Shown here: one piece after another, positions 43,964-55,601 of the stretch
Layout of the letters: every line of letters starts with the position of its first letter
Position numbering within the stretch: the stretch's first letter is position 1
Origin: Apodospora peruviana
Taxonomy: Eukaryota; Ascomycota; Sordariomycetes; Sordariales; Lasiosphaeriaceae
DNA: 64,000 nt
Assembly (NCBI GenBank): GCA_033439685.1
Contig: JAUEDM010000002.1
Coordinates: 3,038,001 to 3,102,000 of the forward strand
Reading direction: 5' to 3'
The notes under the pieces: model-generated
Seen by the model: only the letters and a program-made list of their open reading frames with translations
The model's database searches: none
Told to the model about the DNA's origin: nothing
Position numbers and translations under genes: made by a program

Positions 43964-46284
43964 CGTGAGAAGGATGAGTAAGATGGTGTTACCAACTAAC
44001 GTACGGAGTGTTCAGCGACTGAAATTCGAGTAAGAGCTTGCAGGTAAAAGTAGTGAAACTGCAGGAAATTATATGAAACGGATCCCTTTCGACTTCTTGG
44101 GGTATCACCGAAAGCAAAGGCGAACAAAAACAAAGGCCGGTAGAGTCGGCGAGAGATTTCACGAAGTTGGAAAGGGAAGGTGGAGGTGGGCCACGAGAGC
44201 GGAAGGCTGAGGAGGATGGTATAAGAGGGAACCTAACCTGACCTGGGCCTGACCTGGGCAGGGAAGAGGAGGGGTGGGTGGAGGGGTGGAGATGGAGGGG
44301 TGAGAGTGGAAGGGGACCGTCAGGAATCTGGGATGGCTGGGTTGGGGAGGATCCCAGAATCCAGATCCAGGGCAGAGAACGACTTGTTGGCCGGTCTCTC
44401 TATGCTGACGTCCATAGTTGGCCAAGTCGGATTCACCACGCACGAAACGACATAAAACAGTGCTGTACCTTATTTTCTACAACAAGTCACTGGCAGGACC
44501 AACTGGCCCCGAAACTTGGAGCTCCCTTCTTGTCGACAGGCCAGGAGGTACAACAAAAAGATCGGTCGACGGTGTTGGCCCACGGTCACAGTTGTGGGCG
44601 GCGCAACGGGACAGATCCTCTCTGCGCAGTTGCTCTTATTTTGGCGCGCAATCCTCTCGCAAACGCTTCGCATCCGGCCGCAACTTGGAGACCCAGTTGC
44701 TGACCGTTGGTAGACAGTCAACTTAGGTAGTCTCGAGTTCTACGGCCCTGACTAACATGGGAGGATGCTAAAAGGATGCATCAGGGGTCCTGTGCCGCCC
44801 TTAGATGCCACGATTGCCGCGATGCCGCGATGCCTCGACTTATTTCGGCGGATAAGACCAGGCAGCGCAATCAGCAATGCCATGCGGTGGTGCAAGTCTC
44901 CGTCTCTCGTCGAGTCTGGTAGGCGATCATGTTGAACTGTTGCAGCCTCGAAGGATACATGCAGTACAGCACTTCTCTGCATGACCCAATTTCCCTACAG
45001 GCCAACGTCGCACGAGCCCCGCCGAATGGTCCCTCAACATCAGTGCCGGGAAATTCGCGAAGCAAACGGGAGGCAACCCCCCGGCGTGGCATCCCATAAC
45101 GACTTCTTTCTCTCCATGGCTCGCCTACCATCATGTCATCAGGCTCAAGAGAACATTCTCGCTCAGGTGGGGTTTTGCCCCTGACCAATCACCCCCGAGA
45201 GCCGGCAAGCCAGGGGCGGGAGCAAAGAAACCCGCGAAGTGGGAAATGCTCGCATTATCACAGCCTTGTGACCCGGTCACCCCGGGAAGCGATGGCATCG
45301 AATTCGTTGGCAGACATCTGATGGTGCCTCATCAAGGTCGTGGGTCTTATCCAGACAGCGGCAGCTGACTGCCTCTGGTGCTGCCCTCTACCAGACAAGC
45401 CACACAAGACTCCTCGGGGCTTGAAAGTCTCATCGGTGATTTCATACTGGAATCTCGCATGGCATTGCCCCTTCTGCAGGCTAGTATTTGCATGTAAAGG
45501 AGCGGACTACTTAGTTGAATTACTTGCTGCTTGGCGGGACGATTGACGGGAGACACCTCTCGCCCTATCCGTAGGTAGGTAAGATACCTGGTACCTAAGG
45601 TACCTGACTTATCGCTGATTAACCCCAACAGCATTTTGCATTTCGTCATCGGTCTCTGCTACCTAATTGTAGGTACATAGGTACACACCTGTGGGCAGTG
45701 TCTATCTCACAAAGCATGTCCAAATTCCAGGAACCTACAAAAGAACGAGGAAATACCAAAGAGCGAATTCATGTTTCATAAATCTCCCAGCCCTGACAGA
45801 AATACTCCAAACCGACAAAGGATATCTATCATTTCGTTGCCAGGAGCGGTGCTGGAGCGGCACAGGTCCGCCAACTGCCGTTGTCCCCCAAAGAGTCCAA
45901 GCCCCCGCTGTTGCCGTGGCTGAGCCCCAATGCAATTGCTCAGCCGCACTCAACACTCCTCGACAGTGTGAAGTGTCCTTCCCAAGCTGCTGTCACAGAG
46001 TGAGACTTGCGGTGAACGCGACCTCTGTATATCGAAGATTCCGAATAGGATATCACAAATGCGGGGATCAGATACGCTTTGCAACTTGTCATGCACTCGC
46101 AGAACCTATGAGGACCCTTAACTAGGTGAGGCATTCTACGAGGCTCTCTCAGACGAGTTCCCAATACGTCTTCTGTTCCACATTGCTAGAGCAACACTAA
46201 ATTCCCAGGCCTCCTGCCAAGAGTTAACTCCGCCTTGAGTCATATCAGTAACTGTACAGTTTACAGAAATCATCAACAGTCCCT
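43964..46284. other. Intergenic, 2.3 kb, with polypurine tract
   Basis: Upstream of the minus-strand DUF3824 gene. The plus strand is purine-rich at about 44160-44330, so the gene's own strand has a pyrimidine-rich leader or promoter there. TAGGTA-type clusters lie at 45571-45607 and 45660-45690. No gene found. Confidence 0.55.
45571..45690. repeat. TAGGTA / GGTACC microrepeat clusters
   Basis: Two adjacent clusters of TAGGTA, GGTACCTAAGGTACC and TAGGTACATAGGTAC. Same motif type as at 23396, 46531, 51265 and 51725. Confidence 0.65.
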
Positions 46285-46356
46285 GGTTCGGTAGCTCAGG
46301 GGTAGAGCAACCGGCTGCAGTCCGGTAGGTCAGGCGTTCAAATCGCCTTCGAACCT
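46285..46356 (+). tRNA. tRNA-Cys (GCA)
   Basis: 72-nt intronless cloverleaf. Acceptor GGTTCGG pairs with TCGAACC (last pair G-T), D arm GCTC-AGGGGTA-GAGC, anticodon arm ACCGG-CTGCAGT-CCGGT with anticodon GCA, variable AGGTC, T arm AGGCG-TTCAAAT-CGCCT. Discriminator base T fits the U73 identity of tRNA-Cys. A run of seven T follows. The B box GGCGTTCAAATCGCC is intact. Confidence 0.95.
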
Positions 46357-46359
46357 TTA

Positions 46360-46366
46360 TTTTTTT
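46360..46366 (+). terminator. RNA polymerase III terminator of tRNA-Cys
   Basis: Seven T residues starting four bases after the tRNA end, the usual Pol III stop. Confidence 0.85.
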
Positions 46367-46530
46367 CTTCATCATCAGATGATGGGCCTTCTTTTTTGCC
46401 TTGATGTCCTTGACTGAACCTCATGGCACGTCATCAAACACCGGTATTCGTAGACTGACTTCCCAGGTTGTCATTAGGGGGAATCCAACGGAATGGTAGA
46501 GAAAAGTTGATGATATCCCTATCAGGCAAA

Positions 46531-46555
46531 GGTAGGCAGGTAGGTAGGTACCTTG
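46531..46555 (+). repeat. GGTAGG / TAGGTACC microrepeat cluster
   Basis: Tandem GGTAGGCAGGTAGGTAGGTA running into GGTACC. Intergenic, same family as the other clusters. Confidence 0.65.
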
Positions 46556-47693
46556 GTCCAACACGACAAAATTAAGGTGTAACTCCTCTATCTGAGCTGT
46601 CTTGCCTTGCTTCGCTTCGATTTGATATCCTCAAGGCAAGAAGGCCAAGGAGCCTAGGACTAGCCATCTCAGCTTTCGAATATCATCTGAGACACTCACA
46701 TGCTTCCGGAAGGTTGATCTCTCGGACACAACCGTCTCGATTCTGTGCGATTACCGTGCATGTCCTACTGTTGTCTTTGCGATTATAAAACTTCATTGAA
46801 TAGAAAGCAGGTCACCAGAGTATCAAAGGGGAGCACCCGCCTACCCGGTATCACCAGCTTTCACTGTCTAAAGCTTTATCCAGACCGGTCATGGGGTGGA
46901 CCCCCGCCAATTCGTTTTACAAGGTTGGAGTAGTTGGTTTTCATTGTTGAATTGAGGCAAGCATGAGTCCCAGTAGGCTGCGGACCACGGTTGTGGCTAT
47001 CCTGAGGATAACCAAAGGACGACGTTGCCGCAGTTATGTGTGACTCGGATGACACGCGCCACTTGCTAACAATCGTCGAAAAACAATATACATGCTTACC
47101 GACATCAAGGGGAGTGAACTTGCCAATCAAGAAAACACAGAGCTACCATGCTCATCTACCTACTTAGAAGCCAACTAGTCGAGACCTCTTTCTTTCCCAG
47201 CACCGGTTCACCATCCTAGGTACACAAAGAAGCGAGAGGAACACAAGCCAAGTAACCGAACACGCAACGAAACAAAAACCAGTATGCTCCTGTTAGACCA
47301 GAACAGAACGACAGGAGGGAGATAGAGTGTTTGCTTTCGTACTTCATAATCCCAACGCTCACTCACCCTACCCGTACGTTATCAAATACACTTCTATGGC
47401 CTTTCCTATCCCACCACCACTCCACATTAACTGCTCGTGCAACACCTCCTGGCGAGCGCCTAGGAAGCGAAGCCAAAATAAAAAGAGGAACGCGACAAAA
47501 GAGACTCCATTCTTCCACCGAGTCATACATACACCTTTCTATCCATCGGACAAAAAGAAGCCATCAAAAAGAACAGTGGGTTTGCGGCCGTGTGTAGACT
47601 CATGTCAAGAGCCAGTATTAGGCGACTTCGAATCAAGTTCCCTCCGTAATAATTCAGCCGAGACAACCAGCTAGCAAGCGCTACTCGCAGTCC

Positions 47694-48975
47694 CTAAAAA
47701 AAGAAATATGCAAGGAGGAAGCTGATCAGGCACAACGCTGCTGCCCAGTGAACAGGCACGCCTTCTGTTCCCTGCCGGACTGCCTGTACAATCCCTTGTG
47801 CTGAGTCCGGGACTCCTTTCTCGTCCGCACCCGCAGCCGCAGCGGCCTTCCGTTGTCTCAGACCGCTGACGGCATCATCCTTGAGCGAAGCAATCGTTGC
47901 CTCGGCCTGGGCCAGCTTCTCCTTCAGATCCTCATATGTCTCGGCGGCGGTAGACTTGACAGATGCGACGGTAGCTGCCGTGGCGGCCTGTGCAGAGGCA
48001 AGCGTCGACTTTGCGGGCTCGGGCTCCGATTTGATGTTATTTTGGGTCTCTGCCTCAGAAACGGGGAAGGTGCTCGGCTCCTGAGAGTTCTCATTGGGAG
48101 AAGAATATGCCGGAGGAGCGGCGTCCGGGGTCGACTCGACCTGTAAGGTAGATAGACATATTAGTTCCGATATATAAAAATGACAATCAGCATATTGTAA
48201 CTCACCCCGTTTGCCAGCGAATGGCGAATGGGCGTAGCAACCGGCTCAGGATGTCCGTCCTCAGAGGGCGCAAGCCAAGTCACACGTATCTTCTTTTCTT
48301 GGATGGCCGACCTATCAACCGAGTCCCACTGGGCAGCCAGACCGGTTAGCGGAGATTTTGACCATATTTCCTGGGCCAGGGACAACCCACGATCTGCTGC
48401 ACGTTTGTGAACTCCTTATCGCCTGTAATCGTCACCGACTGAACTAGAAATTTGTCGCGGCATCGCGCATCGGCGGGAGGCTCCGTCTTCATCGCCTGCA
48501 AAAGAACTGCGAGGTGTCAAAAACGATATGCCAAGTCGAAGGCAGCAGGTCCTCGAGGGAACTAACCAGAGACTTCAACATCGTGACCGGGCTCAATGCG
48601 GCCAGAATTCGGGCGGACGCAATATCTATTATTGTGTTAGAGATGGGTTCCCAAAAACTAAGGGTAGCTAGCAGCAGCCCTCCCTCCTTTGTCGAAACAT
48701 ACTGTTTTGGCGCAGTGGTTTTGACCTGCTGCAGTTAGCGACAAGTTCATCATGAGAGTCCGCAGCGTGAGAAGCGCTTTACCTTGAATGCTACAGGCGA
48801 GGTATTAGAGTTCTTAATTTTGAGGATCTGCGCAACTTCCACAGTGAAGGGCCCTGTATGTGTCGTGTGTCGTCAGAGTCAAGCACCAAACCCATAGATG
48901 ACCGCGCAAACGATGACGGAAACAGGGTAGCATACTGCGAAAGCCGAGCTCCAGGGGATCGATCTCAACAGACAT
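47694..48975 (-). CDS. SCS2: VAP-family ER membrane protein (Scs2-like)
   Basis: Tail-anchored ER protein that tethers membrane contact sites by binding FFAT motifs. Assembled from seven exons: 48975-48936, 48853-48783, 48725-48703, 48625-48567, 48506-48391, 48328-48206 and 48140-47694; 292 residues, introns 57-82 nt. The third exon is only 23 nt. The MSP domain (1 to about 125) starts MSVEIDPLELGFRRPFTVEV and carries the hallmark VKTTAPKQYCVRPNSGRIEP rebuilt over three exons, then VLLQAMKTEPPADARCRDKF and QQIWDSVDRSAIQEKKIRV. A Ser/Pro/Ala-rich linker and a short coiled coil (YEDLKEKLAQAEATIASLKD) lead to the C-terminal membrane helix WAAALCLISFLLAYFFF. Every junction restores VAP consensus sequence, so the model is strong. 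Confidence 0.93.
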
Positions 48976-49931
48976 GATGGCGGCTGTTGTCGTGTTTCGT
49001 TGGAGAAGCAAACGGGTTTGACAAAAATGGACTCGATATCGAACAGGTGTTTTCTGCGATTGGGAAGCGATCGATCGCGGTGACGGAAGGTTGCTTCTGC
49101 GCTGGGAATCGTTCCACCGGTGGGGAACTGCAAAGCGTCACAGAGCACCAAGATTTGAGGCAAGTGGGAGGAGTCTCAGTGGTTCAGTTCAGCTAGATAC
49201 TGGCGAAGGAGAGATGTTTCGTGAAATGGACGCGAATTAGACTTGTTGGTAAGCAGTGAGGCTAGGTGCAAGACATGTTACGACATTGCCCAGCACGGTG
49301 ACAGGCAAAGAGCTGGCCAAGGTTCGACAGCGGTCCGGGTCGATGGGCCCGTGCTGATCGTCATTGTCAAGTGTCAACCAACCCAGCACCCCGTAGCCTG
49401 TACAGTATGCACAGTGCTGGGCACTACACCTGGACCCACTTCCCCGGTGTCCACTTGCCAGAGGCGGAGAATGGTTTTGCCGAGCTTTTAGTCGGTACCT
49501 TAAGTGGAGTCGGGATTAACCAATCACAGGCTCCTGGCCCAGGCTTCTGAGCAATGACGTGCGGTTGCTGTGCTGGGAACTGCTGGCGTGCACTGTATCG
49601 TCGACCGTCCGTCTACTGTTGTCCATGAGAGCAAACCCCCTTGAACAAGCGACAATTTACTCTGCCGGAAAACGGTTAAACGCCCTACTATCTTAAAAAC
49701 CAACTACCTGGATGCATAGAGTCCTGACTAGTCCTTTTTAAGTTTTATGTTTCTAGCGTTTACTTCGACTCCACGTCCATACAAAAGCAGAGGCTAAAAG
49801 CGAACCACGGGACCAGTCGTCTCACTAACTTTCTCTTCCCTGATTCATTATTCAATTTGGGACTTCACCATCTGAACGACTCTTCCGCGGACAACCAAAT
49901 TCCATCAAAATTTGACTCGCATCCCGAGAAA
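48976..49931. other. Bidirectional promoter region, VAP / UBX protein
   Basis: 956 bases between divergent starts; no gene or strong repeat. Confidence 0.55.
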
Positions 49932-50999
49932 ATGGGTCAGACAGATCTTGAAGTTCTGCTTGAGATGGGGTTTGCGCGTGAGCGTGCCGAGCTTGCGGTT
50001 AAGAAGACCAGAGGATGTCAGTCCCATTCCAAGCATCCCTTATTTTTCTGCTTGCGATGCTGACTATCTTCGCAGTGCAAGGGGCTCTAAACTGGCTAGA
50101 GGAAACCCAGGATAAGTCTCTTGATGAGCTCAAAGCCAGTGCTGCCAGTGCTGCCGCTGCCGGCGATGATGAAGAGGAAGGAGGCACGTCTATTCCTTTG
50201 CTCGATGAGAGTGGTAATGCCAAATCTATTGTCTGCAGTGAATGTGGAAAGAAGTTCCGGAACGCCGACCTGGCACAGTATCATGCCACCAAGACGGGGC
50301 ATGAGAGTTTTGAGGAGTCCACAGAAGAGATTGCGCCGCTGACTGAGGAGGAGAAGAAGGCTCGTCTGGAGGAGCTTCGCCAGAAGATGTTGGAGAAGAA
50401 GAGCAGACAGGCCGTCGAGGAAAAGGAAGAGGCCAAGCGCAACGAGGTATGAGCTTGCGGGTTCTTTAGCTTGATTAATTCGTTGCTTAGACCCTTCACA
50501 GAAAATCCGCATGAAATCCACCAAGGAAACCCAAGAACTCAAGGAGGAGCTCGCACGCAAGGAGCAGATCAAGGAGGCTGCCAAGAAGCGCCAGGAGAAG
50601 GTGGAAGAGGCCGAGGCCAAGAAGCGTATCAAGGCCAGGATCGAGGCTGACAAGGCAGAACGCAAGCGTAAGGCCGAGGAAGCCCAGGCGGCACGGGAGG
50701 GGAGGGCTGTGCCAGCCCAGGCTGCTCCGGTCGCCCCTACGCCGGCGGCATCTAGGCCCGTTGCCAACCACACGGAAGCTCGCCTCAGGCTTCAGACGCC
50801 GAGTGGAAACATCCAGAAAACGTATTCCGCTGAGACCACGCTGTTCGAAGTTGCCGAGCAGCTCAAGGTCGAGAACGGAACCGAGGTCACGAGCTTTACC
50901 ATGACGTTCCCGAGGAAGGTGTTTGAGCAGGGTATCGACTTTAGCAAGACGCTGAAGGAGGCTGGATTGGTCCCTAGTGCAGTCTTGATCGTAAAATAG
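49932..50999 (+). CDS. UBA / C2H2 / UBX-domain protein (UBXN1/SAKS1-like)
   Basis: Ubiquitin-dependent Cdc48/p97 adaptor. Predicted 317 residues; exons 49932-50016, 50076-50446, 50502-50999, introns 59 and 55 nt. The UBA domain is split by intron 1: MGQTDLEVLLEMGFARERAE, then GLQGALNWLEE. A C2H2 finger follows with C82, C85, H98 and H104 (CSECGKKF to HATKTGH). A long Lys/Glu/Arg-rich coiled coil covers about residues 110-215. The C-terminal UBX domain (236-317) has RLRLQTPSGN, the FPR loop in TMTFPRKVFEQG, and the ending LVPSAVLIVK. The UBA binds ubiquitin, the UBX with its FPR turn binds the Cdc48 N-domain. Domain order matches UBXN1-like fungal proteins. Confidence 0.93.
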
Positions 51000-51264
51000 A
51001 CGTCGGGACAGATTGGCAAGGGAATAAAAGCGACAGTGGATGATGCATCGGGAATGATATCACGTGATTATCCTTACTGCCTATCAGTCTCAGGTCTATT
51101 GTGAGACCGTATTATCATCTCTCTATTTGCTCGTCGGGGCTGCGTCTAGAGCTCGTGGTCACAGTTGCACGAAGGGATCATCACTCTTTTGCGCTGCTTT
51201 GGATGGGTGTGAGTGTGCATCATTGGTAGTGGTATTGCTGGTACATACAGCTTGATATCTCCTG

Positions 51265-51770
51265 GTAGGTAGGTAGATAGCTAGCTGTCTGCAGTACCCG
51301 TACGCACACGCCATAAATACCCTCCAAGAATATCTTTTACTTTTCTGTACTGGGGTGATTCGTTCTTAAGAGGCCAGAGGTCTCGAGAGGATCCATGACG
51401 GCTCGGGCCACGGCCAGCGGAGTTCGGTATCCTCTCTCCCCGCCAAGACCCCTGGCCGGCGTGTGGATCTGAAACCCTGGAACCCCTCCTTCTCCTCCGA
51501 GCTACGGTTACCTAGTTCCTATTCGTACCGTCGGGTGTTACTGAACAACCTGACACTCCTGAGGATATTCCAAGGTTAGAATGCAATTGCCATAATATGA
51601 AGAAAGGGCGCGCCCTATTCCCGTGTGATCTTGACAGTACTGTACCTCCCTTAGATGGGAACCATGGAGCAGAAATATCCAGCTGAGATGTGTAGTATTA
51701 AACGCCCCAGTGCACCTGTTTTACAGGTACACGGCACGGTACCTACCATGTTGGTAGTACCTAAGGTGCC
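51265..51770. repeat. Two TAGGTA / GGTACC microrepeat clusters
   Basis: GGTAGGTAGGTAGATAG at about 51265 and a GGTACACGGCACGGTACCTA-type cluster at about 51725-51770. These flank ordinary intergenic DNA rather than forming one continuous repeat. Confidence 0.55.
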
Positions 51771-51822
51771 TTAAATGCCACCGGGTACTAGAGACGAGAC
51801 CCCTCCCGTCGGAGGCTCTCGT

Positions 51823-51831
51823 TATATAAAG
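51823..51831 (+). promoter_or_regulatory. TATA box close to the YCII start codon
   Basis: TATATAAAG only about 41-49 bases before the first ATG (51872), so transcripts would have a very short leader or begin near that ATG. Confidence 0.55.
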
Positions 51832-51871
51832 TCTTCCGGCGCTTGACAACGTACCACTTCTCTCTTCCGAA

Positions 51872-52765
51872 ATGGCTTCCTCTTCCCGGTTATTACTGCT
51901 CAACAGCCTTCATCGGTTTTTTCAACGTACGACAATCAGACCTGTCACTACTTCTCTTGCATTTGTTCGCCAGGGTGCTGTAACTGGCCTCCTCAGAACC
52001 ATGTCGTCGTCCGATGCTCCTCGCAAGTATGAGTGGCTGGTCGTAGTTCCGGATTTCCCAGGCGCGTTGGACAAGAGAATCGATGCTCGACCGTAGGCTT
52101 TCTACCTTTCTTTCCCTTCGTGTTATAGCCAATGGGAGCATCGTTGGCTGACATTGTGCTTGCTTTAACACAGACTACACTTTGCAGGCCTGAAGCCCAA
52201 ACTTGAGTCGGGTGTCTACCAGATGGGAGGTCCGTCCGAGATTTCGCCTGGCATTGATCAGCGCATAATCCCCCATTCCTACCTCATCTCTCTATCTTTC
52301 TCCTTCTCTTCCGAGCTTTGCTCCCCAAGGAGCGCACATTCATGTCAACCAAAGCCTTCCGTCTACCACGGCCTAAAGCCATTATAGAAAAAGAAACTTC
52401 GATATGTCCAAGCTGTAGATACCCAGGGGGCTGACATGACATCAAAATAGGGGCCATCCTAGACGAAGTCCCGGTGGACGACCAGCCCTCCAGCCTCAAA
52501 ATGTGCGGCAGCACACTCATCGCCGTGGCTGAGAGCAGGGAAGAAGTCATTAGCATTCTCAAGAAGGACATCTATACGGAAAAGGGTGTTTGGGATGTTG
52601 ACAATGTGCGTTTTCTCTTCTCTGCGCTGTCGTTCAGTCATCGCTGATCTGCTCTTTACCTCATTTCAACACGCCATTGTTAACCATCTTCCCGCACAAT
52701 AGGCCCAGATGTGGCCGCTCAAGTGTGCCTTCAGAATTCCCGTCCCGGGCCAGCAGGGATCATAG
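51872..52765 (+). CDS. YCII-domain protein
   Basis: Predicted 164 residues; exons 51872-52092, 52174-52229, 52451-52605, 52703-52765 with introns of 81, 221 and 97 nt. The YciI-like fold starts at KYEWLVVVPDFPGALDKRID and continues PLHFAGLKPKLESGVYQMGG, AILDEVPVDDQPSSLKMCGS, TLIAVAESREEVISILKKD and GVWDVDNAQMWPLKCAFRIP. YciI relatives are small ferredoxin-like-fold enzymes or stress proteins; the substrate is unknown. The first 43 residues (MASSSRLLLLNSLHRFFQRT) are basic, Ser/Leu-rich and acid-free, like a mitochondrial presequence. An internal Met at 52001 could give a 121-residue form without it. Intron 2 is long and has a weak GTCCGT donor, so the exon 2 boundary is the least certain part. 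Confidence 0.85.
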
Positions 52766-53208
52766 AGACGGACAGGCTGGATATCAGTTAACGGCTGTTT
52801 AAACTCGGTCACAAGCCATTGTATTGTGTTGCAAACTGAGCTATATCTCCTGACCAAATGGTGATGACCACCGTAGTACATCATTATATGTAATGTGTGA
52901 AATCACTAGGTAGGCAGTATTCCGAACAACAGACAAAGTACTAGTAAACTTGTCTGTTCTACTTTCCTCTCCAGCAATCGACGACCACTTCAGGAAAACA
53001 ACCCCCAGAAACTCCATGCAAATAATATCAGAACGACAAAAATAATCAATAGCAGAACATATTGGCATTATCGGTACTGCCTTCTCAAGAGCATAATCGA
53101 AAGCAAAAGAAAAAGGGATCGTACAGGAGACTCAGCTCTGAAAGTGGGTTAGAGAAAAGGAAGGGAAATCGCAGAAGCCAATGCTTGCCAATTTATTCCT
53201 TCGGGAAA
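52766..53208. other. Intergenic, convergent 3' flanks
   Basis: 443 bases between the YCII and DUF2408 genes, AT-rich, no gene. Confidence 0.55.
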
Positions 53209-54770
53209 CTAATCACCACCGCCTCCTTCGCTCTCCTCTGCTGCAATCCTGAGCTCGTAGCTGAGCTCAAAACACTCAGCCAAGAGCCCACTGACACTGC
53301 CCTGGCCCTCAGGAATGTCGTCGCCAACCATGAACTTGCCATCCACTCTCATGTTGTCGATAGAGTTAAGCTGTGCCAAAAAACGTTAACAAAGTTAGAA
53401 ACACCATTTTTGAAATGGAATTAGAACACACCTTCATGCTGTAGGGGTACAGCTCCCTGACCGAGCCCACACCACCAGAATTCTTGACCTCCACCAGGCA
53501 ACGCTTCAGGGTTTGTAGCTGGTTATATATCGGCAGTAGCGCCTCCGAGACCGGCTCCGATGAGATCATCAGGTAGTAGATGTAGCCATAGCTGCGTCGG
53601 ATCAGATACAGAAGTGTGCGCTGGACGTATAGCTCGGCCGGTTGGCCGTCTTCGTCGAGCCAGTTGCCGTCAACCCGGCTCTCGTCGATCTTGTCTAGCT
53701 CGCGTTGGTAGTCATATAGGTCCGTCTCCCGCAGCGACCAGGCTTGTGTGATGGACAGCTTCTCCAGGTCATTACGGATGCCGATCAACACTTCGTATTT
53801 GGCCCTAAAGTTGTCGGGGATTACTCCTTTCCTGTCGGACAGAGAAATTGTTAGTCGGAGAAGGAAAGAATGGAAATCCAAGCTTGACCATACCTTTCAA
53901 GCACGATGTCTGACCATAGAAGACACCTCCTTAGAAGCTCCGACACATTGTCACTACCAGCCAGAACTCTCCCTTCGGAGTTTACGAAATTCCCATCAAC
54001 TCTGGTTTGGTCAATCTCTTTCAGCTGGCCCTGGAGTCTCTGAACTTCAGTTGTGGAGAACTGGGAGATGTGTCAGCACGTAGAACGTGATTCTGGTAGG
54101 ACTGGAAAGTTTACTTTGGCTTTGGTGTTCGAAAGCGACATTGATCGCAGTATGGAAATCAATTTTTCGTGTGTATTCGGGAGCGGATCTTCCATTTCTC
54201 CCAGTTCCTTGCGCAGGTTCTCAAGTAACGCCTTGCAGACCTCCTGCCGGTTAGCTAGGAGCTCGACCAAGTATGGCGAGTGCTGAGAGTTTGTACTCTT
54301 TAGGACCCGGTCGAGTTCGCTGATTGTGTGGGACATGCTGTCGAGGTCCTTCGATGAGTAGAGACCAGCTTCTGTGAGATGATCCAGTAGTCTCTTGATG
54401 GTCGACGTCAGCGCGTATGCTGCCGGTGCCTCGGTCGTCCGACCAATCGTCATGAAGAATAGCGAGAGAAGTTGTAGACAGCTCTCTAATACTCTGTCCA
54501 CTATTAAGAAAATCAGCGAGGCTCTAATATCCATGGTATTCTTTTCTTTGTCCTACATCTGTTCTCTGCCTTGTCCACGCCCTTCCGAATCACGTTCAAG
54601 TGCTTGACTTGCTCCACGACCTGCTCGTAAAGCAGCATGACATCCTGGCTCCGTATGTACTTCGAGCGGTCTCTCTTTAGGAGCAGTAACTGGTCACGGA
54701 TGACAGTGAGCTTGTCGAGGATTTGCGCTTCCTGGGCGTCTTTTGGCGGTGGAAAGGCCGGAGTCTCCAT
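53209..54770 (-). CDS. DUF2408-type protein with three RVDG modules
   Basis: Predicted 442 residues; exons 54770-54557, 54500-54115, 54060-53894, 53831-53432 and 53370-53209; introns 54-62 nt. It starts METPAFPPPKDAQEAQILDK and is mostly helical with few low-complexity parts. The motif RVDG followed by an aromatic residue occurs at 220, 308 and 397 (DQTRVDGNF, DESRVDGNW, DNMRVDGKF), each after a helix and before a conserved Leu-rich helix (VSELLRRCLLWSDIVLE; YLIRRSYGYIYYL; VSGLLAECFELSYELR). This matches fungal proteins annotated as DUF2408, of unknown function. It has no signal peptide or membrane helix. Divergent from the ribosomal P1 gene. Confidence 0.82.
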
Positions 54771-55601
54771 GGTGCGCAACGAGATCGCGGGGTAGGGACT
54801 CGAGATGACAAGAGGGGATTGCACACAAGACAAGAAGGTCTGCGTGTAATTCTGAAGGTTTAGGTCGATGAGATTGAGTAGGTGAACTGAAGACGTTGGG
54901 CACCGGATAATTGACCGATACTGCCCGCTCCGAGCAACGTTGTTATCAAATGTCAAACGCAACTTCCGAGGGACCTATCGCGTGATGTCCGCCGAGTTCG
55001 CCCCGAGCTCTCGAAGCGCCGGTTTCAGCTCGTCGTCACGGCAATTGATGCAACAGAGGGTGTTCAAGTTTCAGGAAGTTGAGAATTCGGTCAATTGATA
55101 GATCGATTTCGAAAGAAAGAATAAGATCAATCAATAACAGGCTTTCGATTTCGCGATGAAATGATTCGCAAGGCGTGGCATGTAAGGAACGCTGTTTCTA
55201 GCGACGTCAGCACTGCAGTTGGTGGGGGAGTGATCGAAGGTGGGGCGCATCGACAAGGATGTTTCAGTGAACCCTTTTTGATTCCCAGGCACTTGACAGC
55301 CCAATTAAGCCAATCAAGTGAGCTGCAGGATTATCATTTCTCCCCGACCGCCCTTACATCCCAGGGCCCCACCTCTGGCCGGCACCCCATCAAGGGACGG
55401 CGAGCACACGCCAGGCGTCCGGCAGCTGCCACGCTCTGTAGGGTCATACCGCAAGTTTTTGAATGCACACAACTAATTAAATTTCCTCTTCGCGGAATTT
55501 CCATAGCTCTCTGCCTTGTCTCGTCCTGACATTCGCAACGACAAAAGCCTCTTTCGAGTCCAAGCACTTTTTGCGCTCTCGACAGACCACACACAATCAC
55601 A
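54771..55601. other. Bidirectional promoter region, DUF2408 / ribosomal P1
   Basis: 831 bases, no gene. The P1 side is expected to hold ribosomal-protein control sites, but I could not identify one with confidence. Confidence 0.5.

Larger units (their letters stand above)
46357..47693. other. Intergenic, 1.3 kb
   Basis: Between tRNA-Cys and the 3' end of the VAP gene. Has a TAGGTA-type cluster at 46531-46555; no protein gene supported. Confidence 0.55.
51000..51871. other. Intergenic and promoter of the YCII gene
   Basis: 872 bases with TAGGTA-type clusters at 51265-51282 and 51725-51770 and a TATA box at 51823-51831. No gene. Confidence 0.55.

Noticed and set aside
42914..43981. 355-codon open frame on the plus strand opposite the DUF3824 gene
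   Set aside because: It is the antisense of Arg/Glu/Asp-rich codons of the real gene; it has low-complexity Val/Leu/Asp composition and no known domain.
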